From: an uncultured Clostridia bacterium
Lineage (GTDB): Bacteria; Bacillota; Clostridia; Christensenellales; Borkfalkiaceae
Assembly: GCA_934254815.1 (NCBI GenBank)
Contig: CAKQME010000021.1
Span: 1-23,282 of the forward strand
DNA length: 23,282 nucleotides
Direction: 5' to 3'
Shown here: piece by piece, positions 1 to 6,622 of the stretch
Layout: each line of letters starts with the position of its first letter
Numbering within the stretch: position 1 is the first letter of the stretch
Made by a program: the position numbers and the translations under genes
The notes under the pieces: model-generated
Databases searched by the model: none
What the model was told of the DNA's origin: nothing
Seen by the model: the letters and a program-made list of their open reading frames with translations, nothing else

Positions 1-12
1 AAATTATAGCGC

Positions 13-30
13 AGTTGCCGCATTGCAACT
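13..30. repeat. Small inverted repeat upstream of recombinase
   Basis: Six-base perfect inverted repeat (AGTTGC / GCAACT) around a six-base loop. No T-run follows. It is the first of two hairpins upstream of the serine recombinase and may belong to the end of the mobile element. Its function is unknown. Confidence 0.35.
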
Positions 31-74
31 AATTAGTCTTTCGGATCGGGAAAGGTTAAACGAAAACGACTTTT

Positions 75-116
75 TCGTCAAGGGTAAAGTGCATTGCTTG
101 GCGCAACCCTTGACGA
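75..116. repeat. Perfect 11-bp inverted repeat in recombinase leader
   Basis: Perfect stem TCGTCAAGGGT (75-85) with ACCCTTGACGA (106-116) around a 20-base loop, about 100 bases before the recombinase start. No U-tract follows on the + strand, so it is not a typical terminator. It could be an operator, an mRNA leader hairpin controlling the recombinase, or part of a recombination site. Positions 1-219 hold nothing else I recognise. Confidence 0.55.
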
Positions 117-219
117 TAAAAGCCGCAAGCCACGAAAGAGAACAATTTTAGTTCGTTTCCGTTTTCTCCGTTCCCGTCGAAAGACAAATCTAAAAATAAA
201 ATTAAAGGAGTAACAAATT

Positions 220-1719
220 TTGAAAACTGGAGTTATTTATGCTCGTTATTCGAGCGATACCCAAACGGAACAGTCCATAGAGGGACAACTCCGTGTATGC
301 AACGAGTATGCGAAAAACAACGACATACTCATTTTAAGAACCTATATAGACCGTGCTATGACGGGTACTAACGACAATCGTCCCGACTTCCGTCAGATGA
401 TAGAAGATAGCAAAAAACACGATTTCAATGTCGTACTCGTTTACAAATTCGATAGGTTTTCGCGCAATAAATACGAAACCACGAAACATAAGAAAACGCT
501 TAAAGACAACGGCGTTAAAGTCGTTTCCGCTACCGAATATATTCCCGACAGTCCCGAGGCGATTATACTCGAAAGTATGATTGAGGGCTATGCCGAATAT
601 TACTCTGCCGAACTTTCTCAAAAGGTAAAGCGCGGTATGAACGAAACAAGACAAAAAGGTAACTTTACGGGCGGAACAATCATTTACGGCTATAAAGTAG
701 AAAATCACAAAGTTGTGATAGATGAAGAAAAAGCCGAAGTCGTAAGGTTTATTTACGACCAATACGCGCAAGGTGTTTACGTTAAAGACATAATAAAAAC
801 GCTTACCGAAAGAGGTATTTTCAACCGAGGTAAAAAGTTTGCGAGAAATACCGTCTACAACATACTCAAAAACGAAAAGTATTCGGGTATTTACAGACAC
901 GGCAACGAAGTATTTACGAATATGTATCCGCAAATCGTGCCGACGGAAATTTACGAAAACGTAAGACGAAAGACCGAAACCAACAAATACGGAACTCGTA
1001 GCGTTGAAGTCGTGTATTTACTTCGCAACAAAATTAAATGCGGATATTGCGGCAGTCCTATCTCTGCCGAGTGCGGAACGGCTAAAAACGGACAAAAAAT
1101 ACGTTATTATAAATGTTTAGGACGAAAACACCAAAGTGGTTGTAAAAAGTCGCAAGTCAGAAAAGAAATACTCGAAAAATATGTGCTTGACAACGTATGC
1201 GAGCAAATGCAACGCCCCGAAATATTAGATAAAATGGCAACGTATTTACTGCAAGTGCAGGAAAACCGCATAAAACAAAACTCGGTTCTGACAAATCTCA
1301 TAAAAGAGAAACGCCAAACCGAGAATACGATCAACAACATTATGCAAGCCATAGAATTAGGCGGACAAAGCGCAACGGTTATGAAACGTATGCGAGAACT
1401 CGAAGAAAAACTGACCGACATCGAAAAGCGATTGACGATTGAAAAATCTCAAACGGCGTTCAGACTTTCCAAAGAGCAAATAATAGACTATTACAAATCT
1501 GCGCTTGAAAAAGAGCCGCTACAACTGATAAATTACTTCATAAAAGAAATTCGGTTGTATGACGATAAAATGGTTATTATCTACAATACCCCAAAGACGA
1601 TAAACCTTGACGAAAGTCAGGGTTTTTCTTTTTACGACAAAAACGTCAAAATGCCGTATGTGATACAAAACAGAGAGTATTACGGACTTAAAGATTTTAG
1701 ACTTATAATGCGTATCTGA
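220..1719 (+). CDS. Large serine recombinase (site-specific integrase/excisionase)
   Basis: Large serine recombinase of 499 residues, the class that integrates or excises clostridial conjugative/mobilisable transposons and phages through a phosphoserine link to DNA. The N-terminal resolvase domain (about 1-145) has the YARYSS motif with catalytic Ser11 after Arg9, and the downstream FDRFSR segment. A recombinase domain follows (about 150-255). A zinc ribbon has Cys274, Cys277, Cys299 and Cys308, and a charged coiled-coil region covers about 345-420. This is the TndX/TnpX-like architecture. The start is TTG at 220, chosen because AAAGGAG (204-210) lies nine bases upstream and the motif begins directly after it. 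In such elements the recombinase is often the last gene before the junction, so the element body probably lies left of the window. The target site is not identified. The reading frame looks intact. Confidence 0.93.
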   Translation: MKTGVIYARYSSDTQTEQSIEGQLRVCNEYAKNNDILILRTYIDRAMTGTNDNRPDFRQMIEDSKKHDFNVVLVYKFDRFSRNKYETTKHKKTLKDNGVKVVSATEYIPDSPEAIILESMIEGYAEYYSAELSQKVKRGMNETRQKGNFTGGTIIYGYKVENHKVVIDEEKAEVVRFIYDQYAQGVYVKDIIKTLTERGIFNRGKKFARNTVYNILKNEKYSGIYRHGNEVFTNMYPQIVPTEIYENVRRKTETNKYGTRSVEVVYLLRNKIKCGYCGSPISAECGTAKNGQKIRYYKCLGRKHQSGCKKSQVRKEILEKYVLDNVCEQMQRPEILDKMATYLLQVQENRIKQNSVLTNLIKEKRQTENTINNIMQAIELGGQSATVMKRMRELEEKLTDIEKRLTIEKSQTAFRLSKEQIIDYYKSALEKEPLQLINYFIKEIRLYDDKMVIIYNTPKTINLDESQGFSFYDKNVKMPYVIQNREYYGLKDFRLIMRI

Positions 1720-1747
1720 CAATTACGCAGACGATTTATTCCACGGT

Positions 1748-1871
1748 GTTCTTGACGTGAGCCTCTCAGGTGCGTGTCGGTAGGCAAATAAACCGCCAAC
1801 CGACAGCCCCGAGGGGCTTTTCGTTTGCCTTTGGCAAGATAACCTGACACACTCCTTTCTCACGTCAAGAA
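1748..1871. repeat. Long nested inverted repeat (about 124 nt), possible structured RNA or element end
   Basis: The outer arms are a perfect 14-bp inverted repeat, GTTCTTGACGTGAG (1748-1761) with CTCACGTCAAGAAC (1858-1871). Inside lie imperfectly complementary GTGTCGG/CCTGACAC segments, then AGGCAAA with TTTGCCT, and at the core the hairpin AGCCCC-GA-GGGGCT followed by TTTT. The nesting gives one long rod-like fold. On the + strand the core hairpin plus TTTT could terminate recombinase transcription. The full structure could instead be a small RNA, a transfer origin or a transposon end. The choice among these is inference. Confidence 0.6.
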
Positions 1872-2007
1872 CCTTTCGCGGCATAAAGCCGTCTGCAAGT
1901 GCTACGGATAAGGCGATACGAACCCACCCATACGAACCCCGAAAAGACCGAAACAACGGCACACCGACTGCCGAAAAACACAGATAAAACCTGAATTTTT
2001 GCAAAAG

Positions 2008-2047
2008 AAAACCTAAACCAAACACTTTCGTATTCGATTTAGGTTTT
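2008..2047. repeat. 10-bp perfect inverted repeat at tRNA-Ser 3' side, possible terminator
   Basis: AAAACCTAAA (2008-2017) and TTTAGGTTTT (2038-2047) are perfectly complementary, with a 20-base loop. Read on the - strand, the hairpin begins four bases after the tRNA CCA end and is followed by CTTTTG, so a weak tRNA terminator is plausible. The stem is AT-rich and the loop long, so a remnant attachment-site structure is the alternative. Confidence 0.45.
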
Positions 2048-2050
2048 GAT

Positions 2051-2139
2051 TGGCGGAAGCGAGGGGATTCGAACCCCTGAGCCCGTTAAGACTACACGAT
2101 TTCCAATCGTGCCCGTTATGACCGCTTCGATACGCTTCC
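2051..2139 (-). tRNA. tRNA-Ser (anticodon GGA)
   Basis: Class II tRNA of 89 nt. The acceptor stem GGAAGCG / CGCTTCC is perfect and is followed by discriminator G and an encoded CCA. The anticodon arm is CACGA-TTGGAAA-TCGTG, giving anticodon GGA. The variable arm is long, and the T arm has AGGGG-TTCGAAT-CCCCT. It is transcribed leftwards from its own promoter. The 3' end faces the serine recombinase across about 330 bases. Confidence 0.96.
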
Positions 2140-2177
2140 TTATTTACTTTTTCGCTTCTCTCTTTAAAAGCCTTTTT

Positions 2178-2206
2178 ATTTTATATTATTTATCGCTTTT
2201 TGTCAA
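2178..2206 (-). promoter_or_regulatory. Sigma-A-type promoter of tRNA-Ser
   Basis: On the - strand, TTGACA (2206-2201) and TAAAAT (2183-2178) are separated by 17 bases. The expected start of transcription is about 30 bases before the tRNA 5' end. The surrounding DNA is very AT-rich. Confidence 0.75.
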
Positions 2207-2285
2207 TTATTTTTATCCTTTTTCTTCTTTTTTTCGCTTTTATTTTTTACTTTCAGAAAAATTTGGCTCCCACGCTTATTTTTAT

Positions 2286-2314
2286 TTGACTTTAAACTTC
2301 GCTTTTTATATAAT
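2286..2314 (+). promoter_or_regulatory. Sigma-A-type promoter of gap
   Basis: TTGACT (2286-2291) and a consensus TATAAT (2309-2314) with a 17-bp spacer, giving a leader of about 65 nt before the gap start. This is the strongest-looking promoter in the window, as expected for a highly expressed glycolytic gene. Confidence 0.85.
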
Positions 2315-2384
2315 ATACAAGGATATGAACGGCGTTTTCCGTTTAATCTGTTATTTCGTAAATTTATTATCGGAGGATATAATT

Positions 2385-3443
2385 ATGGCAAATGTTAAAG
2401 TTGCGATCAACGGCTTCGGTCGTATCGGTCGTCTCGCGTTCAGACAAATGTTCGGCGCGGAAGGTTACGAAGTCGTAGCTATCAACGATCTTACAAGCCC
2501 CAAAATGCTTGCTCACCTCTTGAAGTACGACACGGCTCAGGGCAACTACGTCGCTATGGGTCACACCGTTACTTATAAGGATTCGGTTCTCGGTGAAGAC
2601 GGTAAAACCGTTGTTGTTCCCGGTTCTATCACCGTAGACGGCAAGGAAATCACTATCTATGCTTGCCCGAAAGCCGCAGATCTTCCCTGGGGTAAACTCG
2701 GCGTTGACGTCGTTCTCGAATGCACCGGTTTCTACACCTCGAAAGAAAAGGCTATGGCTCACGTTCAGGCAGGCGCTAAGAAAGTCGTTATCTCCGCTCC
2801 CGCAGGAAACGACCTTAAGACTATCGTTTACAACGTAAACAACCAGACTTTAACCAAGGACGATCAGATTATCTCCGCAGCTTCCTGCACGACTAACTGC
2901 CTTGCTCCTATGGCTAAAGCTCTTAACGACACTTATCCCATTCTCAGCGGTATTATGACTACCGTTCACGCATACACCGGCGATCAGATGATCCTCGACG
3001 GTCCGCAGAGAAAGGGCGACCTCAGACGCGCAAGAGCAGGCGCAATGAACATTGTTCCTAACTCCACCGGCGCTGCTAAGGCTATCGGTCTCGTTATCCC
3101 CGAACTCAACGGCAAACTTATCGGTTCCGCTCAGAGAGTTCCCACCTGCACCGGTTCTACCACTATTCTCGTAGCGGTTGTTAAGGGCAAGGATATCACT
3201 AAGGATTCTATCAATGCGGCTATGAAAGCGGCTTCGAACGAATCGTTCGGCTACAACACCGACGAAATCGTTTCTTCCGACATCATCGGTATGCGTTACG
3301 GCTCGTTGTTTGACGCAACTCAGACTATGGTTACGAAGATAGACGACGACACTTATCAGGTACAGGTTGTTTCGTGGTACGATAACGAAAACTCCTATAC
3401 TTCGCAGATGGTAAGAACCATTAAGTATTTCGCAAGCATATAA
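2385..3443 (+). CDS. gap: Glyceraldehyde-3-phosphate dehydrogenase (NAD-dependent, type I)
   Basis: Cytoplasmic glycolytic enzyme of 352 residues that oxidises glyceraldehyde-3-phosphate to 1,3-bisphosphoglycerate. The Rossmann fold opens with INGFGRIGR. The active site ASCTTNCLAP carries the catalytic Cys168. The segments NIVPNSTGAAKA, GSAQRVP and WYDNENSY are all present. Asp35, in AINDLT, favours NAD over NADP. Start 2385 is chosen because GGAGG (2372-2376) precedes it and the family's N-terminus begins there; the open frame extends upstream across the tRNA without coding sense. The protein is slightly longer than the usual ~335 residues because of an insertion after KYDTAQGNY (about residues 55-80). 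It is monocistronic, with its own promoter and a strong terminator. Confidence 0.98.
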   Translation: MANVKVAINGFGRIGRLAFRQMFGAEGYEVVAINDLTSPKMLAHLLKYDTAQGNYVAMGHTVTYKDSVLGEDGKTVVVPGSITVDGKEITIYACPKAADLPWGKLGVDVVLECTGFYTSKEKAMAHVQAGAKKVVISAPAGNDLKTIVYNVNNQTLTKDDQIISAASCTTNCLAPMAKALNDTYPILSGIMTTVHAYTGDQMILDGPQRKGDLRRARAGAMNIVPNSTGAAKAIGLVIPELNGKLIGSAQRVPTCTGSTTILVAVVKGKDITKDSINAAMKAASNESFGYNTDEIVSSDIIGMRYGSLFDATQTMVTKIDDDTYQVQVVSWYDNENSYTSQMVRTIKYFASI

Positions 3444-3463
3444 TTTCCCCTTTTAAATATATA

Positions 3464-3500
3464 ACAAAGCCCGCCCGACTTATTGTCGGGCGGGCTTTGT
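3464..3500. terminator. Intrinsic terminator of gap, possibly bidirectional
   Basis: A perfect 16-bp stem, ACAAAGCCCGCCCGAC with GTCGGGCGGGCTTTGT, encloses a five-base loop and begins 20 bases after the gap stop. The convergent gene on the other strand ends at 3521, so the hairpin probably serves both directions. Confidence 0.93.
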
Positions 3501-3520
3501 ATTTATATCGTTACGCAATA

Positions 3521-3907
3521 TCACTCCGTCTTACGGCAGGTCTCTCCGCGGCTTTCCGCTAATTTTTCCAACGCATTATAAAGCATCGTAAGATCGAGCG
3601 CAGTCGGTTCGTTCAGATTAAGGTATTGTTTGGCTAAAAGCCTTAAATACGACTTTCTGTAAGTCAAAAGCGTTTTTGTGTCTATATGCGTTTCCTGAGA
3701 CAAAGCTTTCGTCGATTTATACTTATAAAAATTATTGTTATAAATAGTATCTATAACCAATTTATGCTCGATTCCGTAAAGATAGTTCTCGTCGGTAAAA
3801 TGGTTATAGGCATAAGCGAAAGCATTTTTTATATTTTCATCCGCGTCGCTTCTGCCGAGTTCTCTTATCACCGATAATTCTAACGTCTTTATCTGAAACC
3901 TATACAT
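3521..3907 (-). CDS. Small protein of unknown function with a C-terminal HTH-like segment
   Basis: 128 residues, family not recognised. No signal peptide or membrane segment is visible, so it is probably cytoplasmic. Residues about 65-92 (STKALSQETHIDTKTLLTYR and onwards) have the spacing of a helix-turn-helix similar to sigma-factor region 4 or ArpU/RinA-like phage regulators, so DNA binding is possible. This is inference from pattern only. The gene converges on gap and shares its terminator. The only Met near the N-terminus is at 3907, and no Shine-Dalgarno is seen before it. Instead an extended -10-like TATGGTAGAAT ends about six bases upstream, so the mRNA may be leaderless. The upstream DNA is AT-rich and divergent from the next small gene. 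Confidence 0.65.
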   Translation of the reverse strand: MYRFQIKTLELSVIRELGRSDADENIKNAFAYAYNHFTDENYLYGIEHKLVIDTIYNNNFYKYKSTKALSQETHIDTKTLLTYRKSYLRLLAKQYLNLNEPTALDLTMLYNALEKLAESRGETCRKTE

Positions 3908-3911
3908 AGGT

Positions 3912-3922
3912 TTATTCTACCA
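3912..3922 (-). promoter_or_regulatory. Extended -10-like element directly before the 128-aa gene
   Basis: On the - strand, TATGGTAGAAT matches the extended -10 pattern TRTGn-TAnnAT. Its distance from the ATG at 3907 would place the transcription start almost on the start codon. No good -35 is found at 17 bases. The call is tentative. Confidence 0.35.
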
Positions 3923-4021
3923 TAGACTAACAAATAAAATTACCAATATTTGGAAATTTTTTAAGGTTATAAAATGGTAAAATATTTATGATTAAAATGT
4001 TATAAACAGATTGCAGTTTAG

Positions 4022-4064
4022 GTGAAAATATCACGATTGTTTACTTGACACATGATTCTATCAT
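4022..4064. promoter_or_regulatory. Paired palindromes RTGA-N5-TCAY around a TTGACA box
   Basis: GTGAAAATATCAC (4022-4034) and ATGATTCTATCAT (4052-4064) share the pattern RTGA-N5-TCAY and start exactly 30 bp apart. TTGACA lies between them at 4045-4050. This could be an operator pair controlling the small gene that follows. No good -10 box is seen 17 bases after TTGACA, so the promoter itself is unresolved. Confidence 0.35.
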
Positions 4065-4090
4065 AGCCGCAACCAAAAGCAGGCATCAAA

Positions 4091-4288
4091 ATGGACAGCG
4101 AAGAATTGATACAGTACTTAAAAGAATCTCTGGAGTACTATTTAAACAAGATAAACGCAACGGATCACAGCGAATTCAGGTGCGGTGAAAAAACGGCATA
4201 CGTCGAATGTCTCGAAATTCTGAAGAAGTGGAAACATTCCGACAAAATAGGGCTTGATTACGATATAGAAAAGCGTTACCCGCTTTAA
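4091..4288 (+). CDS. Small acidic protein of unknown function (65 aa)
   Basis: 65 residues, family not named with certainty. The protein is charged and predicted helical, with no membrane segment. The central motif FRCGEKTAYVECLEILKKW looks like that of small conserved proteins common in clostridial genomes, which is why I call it real. The ribosome-binding site is weak (GCAGG about seven bases before the ATG). It stands alone, between a possible operator pair upstream and the bidirectional-looking terminator at 4326-4353 downstream. Its role is unknown. Confidence 0.6.
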   Translation: MDSEELIQYLKESLEYYLNKINATDHSEFRCGEKTAYVECLEILKKWKHSDKIGLDYDIEKRYPL

Positions 4289-4325
4289 AACTTAAAGATA
4301 AATATAACTCGCCTATAAATTAAAA

Positions 4326-4353
4326 GACGAACCGGGCAAAAGCTCAGTCCGTC
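4326..4353 (-). terminator. Intrinsic terminator of the polysaccharide operon
   Basis: On the - strand, GACGGACTGAGC-TTTT-GCCCGGTTCGTC forms a 12-position stem with one A/C mismatch and two G-T pairs, closed by a TTTT loop and followed by TTTTAATTT. It lies just after the stop codon of the last operon gene. On the + strand it is followed by AATTTTC and may also stop the 65-aa gene transcript. Confidence 0.8.
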
Positions 4354-4360
4354 AATTTTC

Positions 4361-5545
4361 TTAATCTCTGAAATACAAATCGCGAGTATAAATTTTATTT
4401 AAAACGTCTTTCAGTTCATCGGTATAGCGGTTGGCTATAATTACGTCGGAACGTTTTTTAAACTCCCCTAAATCGCGTATTACACTGCTGTTAAAGAAAC
4501 TCTCTTCTTTCATGGTCGGTTCGTATATTATTACCTCTATTCCTTTAGCTTTAATACGTTTCATTACTCCTTGTATCGACGATTGTCTGAAATTATCGCT
4601 GTTCGCTTTCATTGTCAGACGATATATTCCGACGGTTCTCGGGTGTTTCTTTATTATCTGCTCCGCTATGAAATCTTTTCTCGTCGAATTTGCCTCTACT
4701 ATTGCGGATATTAAATTCTGCGGTACGTCCGCATAGTTCGCGCGTAGTTGTTTCGTATCTTTCGGCAAACAATACCCACCGTATCCGAACGACGGATTAT
4801 TATAATAGTTACCTATTCTCGGATCCAGCGACACTCCCTCTATTATCGACTTTGTATCCAACCCTTTCAATTCGGCGTAAGTATCGAGTTCGTTGAAATA
4901 TGCAACTCTTAACGCCAGATATGTATTCGCGAATAATTTTATCGCTTCGGCTTCGGTCAAACCGACGTATAACACGCTTATATCCTGTTTCACCGCGCCG
5001 TTTTTCAACAGTTCGGCAAACGTTTGCGCCGCCTTTAACAGTCTTTCGTCCCCTTTCGGATATCCGACTATTATTCTGCTGGGATATAAATTATCGTACA
5101 GAGCATGTCCCTCGCGTAAAAATTCTGGGCTGAATATTATATTCTCGCACGCGTATTTTTTACGAACGCTCTCAGTATATCCTACGGGTACCGTTGATTT
5201 TATTACCATTATCGCGTTTTTATTTACTCTGAGTACCTGTTCTATTACGCTTTCTACCGCCGAAGTGTCAAAATAATTCTTTTCAGGATCATAATTCGTA
5301 GGTGCGGCTATTATAACGTATTCCGCGTCTTTATACGCTTCGTCACCGTTTGTTGTGGCGATTAAATTTAATTCTTTCGTCGCCAGATATTCCTGTATCT
5401 CTTTATCTACTATAGGCGACTTCTTTTCGTTTATCATTTCCACTTTTGTCGCTACTATATCCACCGCTTTTACTTCGTTATGTTGCGACAACAATATCGC
5501 CATCGACAGCCCGACATAACCCGTTCCGGCTACAGCTATTTTCAT
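4361..5545 (-). CDS. ugd: UDP-glucose 6-dehydrogenase
   Basis: Oxidises UDP-glucose to UDP-glucuronate with two NAD+, in the cytoplasm. 394 residues, the usual length for the short bacterial form. The NAD-binding motif GTGYVG is at residues 7-12 and KSTVPVG at 116-122. SPEFLREG is at about 139-146, and the catalytic Cys259 lies in GYGGYCLPKDTKQL. The C-terminal UDP-binding domain is complete. AAGGAG stands before the ATG. It is the last gene of the operon, 12 bases after the epimerase and just before a terminator. With the preceding UDP-glucuronate epimerase it provides UDP-GlcA and UDP-GalA, so the polysaccharide is probably acidic. Confidence 0.96.
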   Translation of the reverse strand: MKIAVAGTGYVGLSMAILLSQHNEVKAVDIVATKVEMINEKKSPIVDKEIQEYLATKELNLIATTNGDEAYKDAEYVIIAAPTNYDPEKNYFDTSAVESVIEQVLRVNKNAIMVIKSTVPVGYTESVRKKYACENIIFSPEFLREGHALYDNLYPSRIIVGYPKGDERLLKAAQTFAELLKNGAVKQDISVLYVGLTEAEAIKLFANTYLALRVAYFNELDTYAELKGLDTKSIIEGVSLDPRIGNYYNNPSFGYGGYCLPKDTKQLRANYADVPQNLISAIVEANSTRKDFIAEQIIKKHPRTVGIYRLTMKANSDNFRQSSIQGVMKRIKAKGIEVIIYEPTMKEESFFNSSVIRDLGEFKKRSDVIIANRYTDELKDVLNKIYTRDLYFRD

Positions 5546-5557
5546 TTCGTCTTCTCC

Positions 5558-6622
5558 TTACTTATAAAATTCTTTATACCATTCGGCAAATTTTCTTAAC
5601 CCGTCTCTGAGCGAAGTATTCGGTTTAAACCCGAAATCTCTTTCCAATGCGGTTGTGTCCGCGTATGTTATCGGTACGTCGCCCGCCTGCATCGGCACCA
5701 ACTCTTTATGAGCTTCGAAATCGTAATCTTCCGGCAAAACCCCAGCTCTAACGAGTTCTTCCTGTAATATCTTTACGAAATCGAGCAGATTTTCGGGATG
5801 ATTGTTTCCTATGTTATATACCGCATACGGCGGTAGCGGCAACCCGTCTTCTCCGTTCTTCTTTTCCGGCGTGCGACGCATTACTCGCTTTATTCCCTCG
5901 ACTATATCCGCAACGTATGTAAAATCGCGTTTACAATTTCCGTAATTGAATATTTTTATCTTCTCGCCTTTTATAAGCTTATTCGTAAATCCGAAATATG
6001 CCATATCGGGTCTGCCGGCTTCTCCGTATACCGTAAAAAATCTTAACCCGGTCGACGGAATGTTGTACAACTTACTGTAAGCATGCGCCAACAATTCGTC
6101 GGATTTTTTTGTCGCGGCGTAAAGTGAAACGGGATTATCTACTTTATCGTCGGTAGAGTACGGTACCTTTTTATTACTTCCGTACACCGAAGACGACGAC
6201 GCATACACAAGGTGTTCCACACCTTTCGCTCCGTTATCGTAAGAATGGCGACAAGCTTCGAGTATATTATAAAATCCTATTATATTGCTTTCAATATAAA
6301 CGTCTGGATTAGCGATAGAATATCTCACGCCCGCCTGCGCGGCAAGATTTACTACGATATCGAACCTGTATTTTTCAAAAAGCTCGTTTATCAGGCTTTT
6401 ATCCGCAATATTGCCTTTCACAAACAACCACGACGACTTACTGTCATCTGCTGCTTTCCCGATCTCCGCAAGCCTGTATTCTTTAAGCGTTACGTCATAA
6501 TAATCGTTCATATTATCCAATCCGATTATTGTCGATCTTTCCGTGCTTTTCAGTAGTTCTTTGGCTAAATTCCCGCCTATAAAACCCGCCGCTCCGGTTA
6601 TCAATATAGTTTTATCGTTCAC
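5558..6622 (-). CDS. UDP-glucuronate 4-epimerase (short-chain dehydrogenase/reductase type)
   Basis: NAD-dependent extended SDR enzyme of 354 residues, best matching the UDP-GlcA 4-epimerases (CapI/LspL-like) that make UDP-galacturonate. Seen in sequence: GAAGFIG at 10-16, the family-typical DNMNDYYDV stretch at 36-44, ASSSSVYG at 141-148, and the catalytic YxxxK pair Tyr168/Lys172. RPDMAYF, CKRDFTYV and PMQAGDVPITYADT are also present. The start is GTG at 6622, which overlaps the flippase stop by four bases (GTGA), indicating translational coupling. The downstream neighbour supplies its substrate. A related NDP-sugar epimerase or dehydratase is the alternative, but these motifs favour the uronate epimerase. 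Confidence 0.9.
   Translation of the reverse strand: MNDKTILITGAAGFIGGNLAKELLKSTERSTIIGLDNMNDYYDVTLKEYRLAEIGKAADDSKSSWLFVKGNIADKSLINELFEKYRFDIVVNLAAQAGVRYSIANPDVYIESNIIGFYNILEACRHSYDNGAKGVEHLVYASSSSVYGSNKKVPYSTDDKVDNPVSLYAATKKSDELLAHAYSKLYNIPSTGLRFFTVYGEAGRPDMAYFGFTNKLIKGEKIKIFNYGNCKRDFTYVADIVEGIKRVMRRTPEKKNGEDGLPLPPYAVYNIGNNHPENLLDFVKILQEELVRAGVLPEDYDFEAHKELVPMQAGDVPITYADTTALERDFGFKPNTSLRDGLRKFAEWYKEFYK

Larger units (their letters stand above)
1720..2050. other. Gene-free stretch downstream of the recombinase
   Basis: About 330 bases between the recombinase stop and the tRNA-Ser 3' end. It holds a long nested inverted repeat (1748-1871), a tandem ATACGAACCC pair (1916-1925, 1930-1939) and a second inverted repeat next to the tRNA (2008-2047). 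A 6-bp inverted repeat TGCGTA/TACGCA (1709-1714, 1724-1729) straddles the recombinase stop codon. An open frame on the - strand (1723-2025) has low-complexity content and no recognisable motif, so I do not call it a gene. The right end of the mobile element probably lies in this stretch. Confidence 0.6.

Noticed and set aside
334..933. 199-residue open frame on the - strand opposite the recombinase
   Set aside because: Antisense to conserved catalytic and recombinase domains, with no recognisable motif.
1723..2025. 100-residue open frame on the - strand between the recombinase and tRNA-Ser
   Set aside because: It crosses both inverted repeats, starts within the tRNA-proximal hairpin, has no ribosome site at its start, and shows no domain-like pattern. 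Structure at the nucleotide level explains the region better.
2046..2384. N-terminal extension of gap starting at 2046
   Set aside because: The extension would translate the antisense of the tRNA and an AT-rich promoter region. The true start at 2385 has a GGAGG and the conserved N-terminus.
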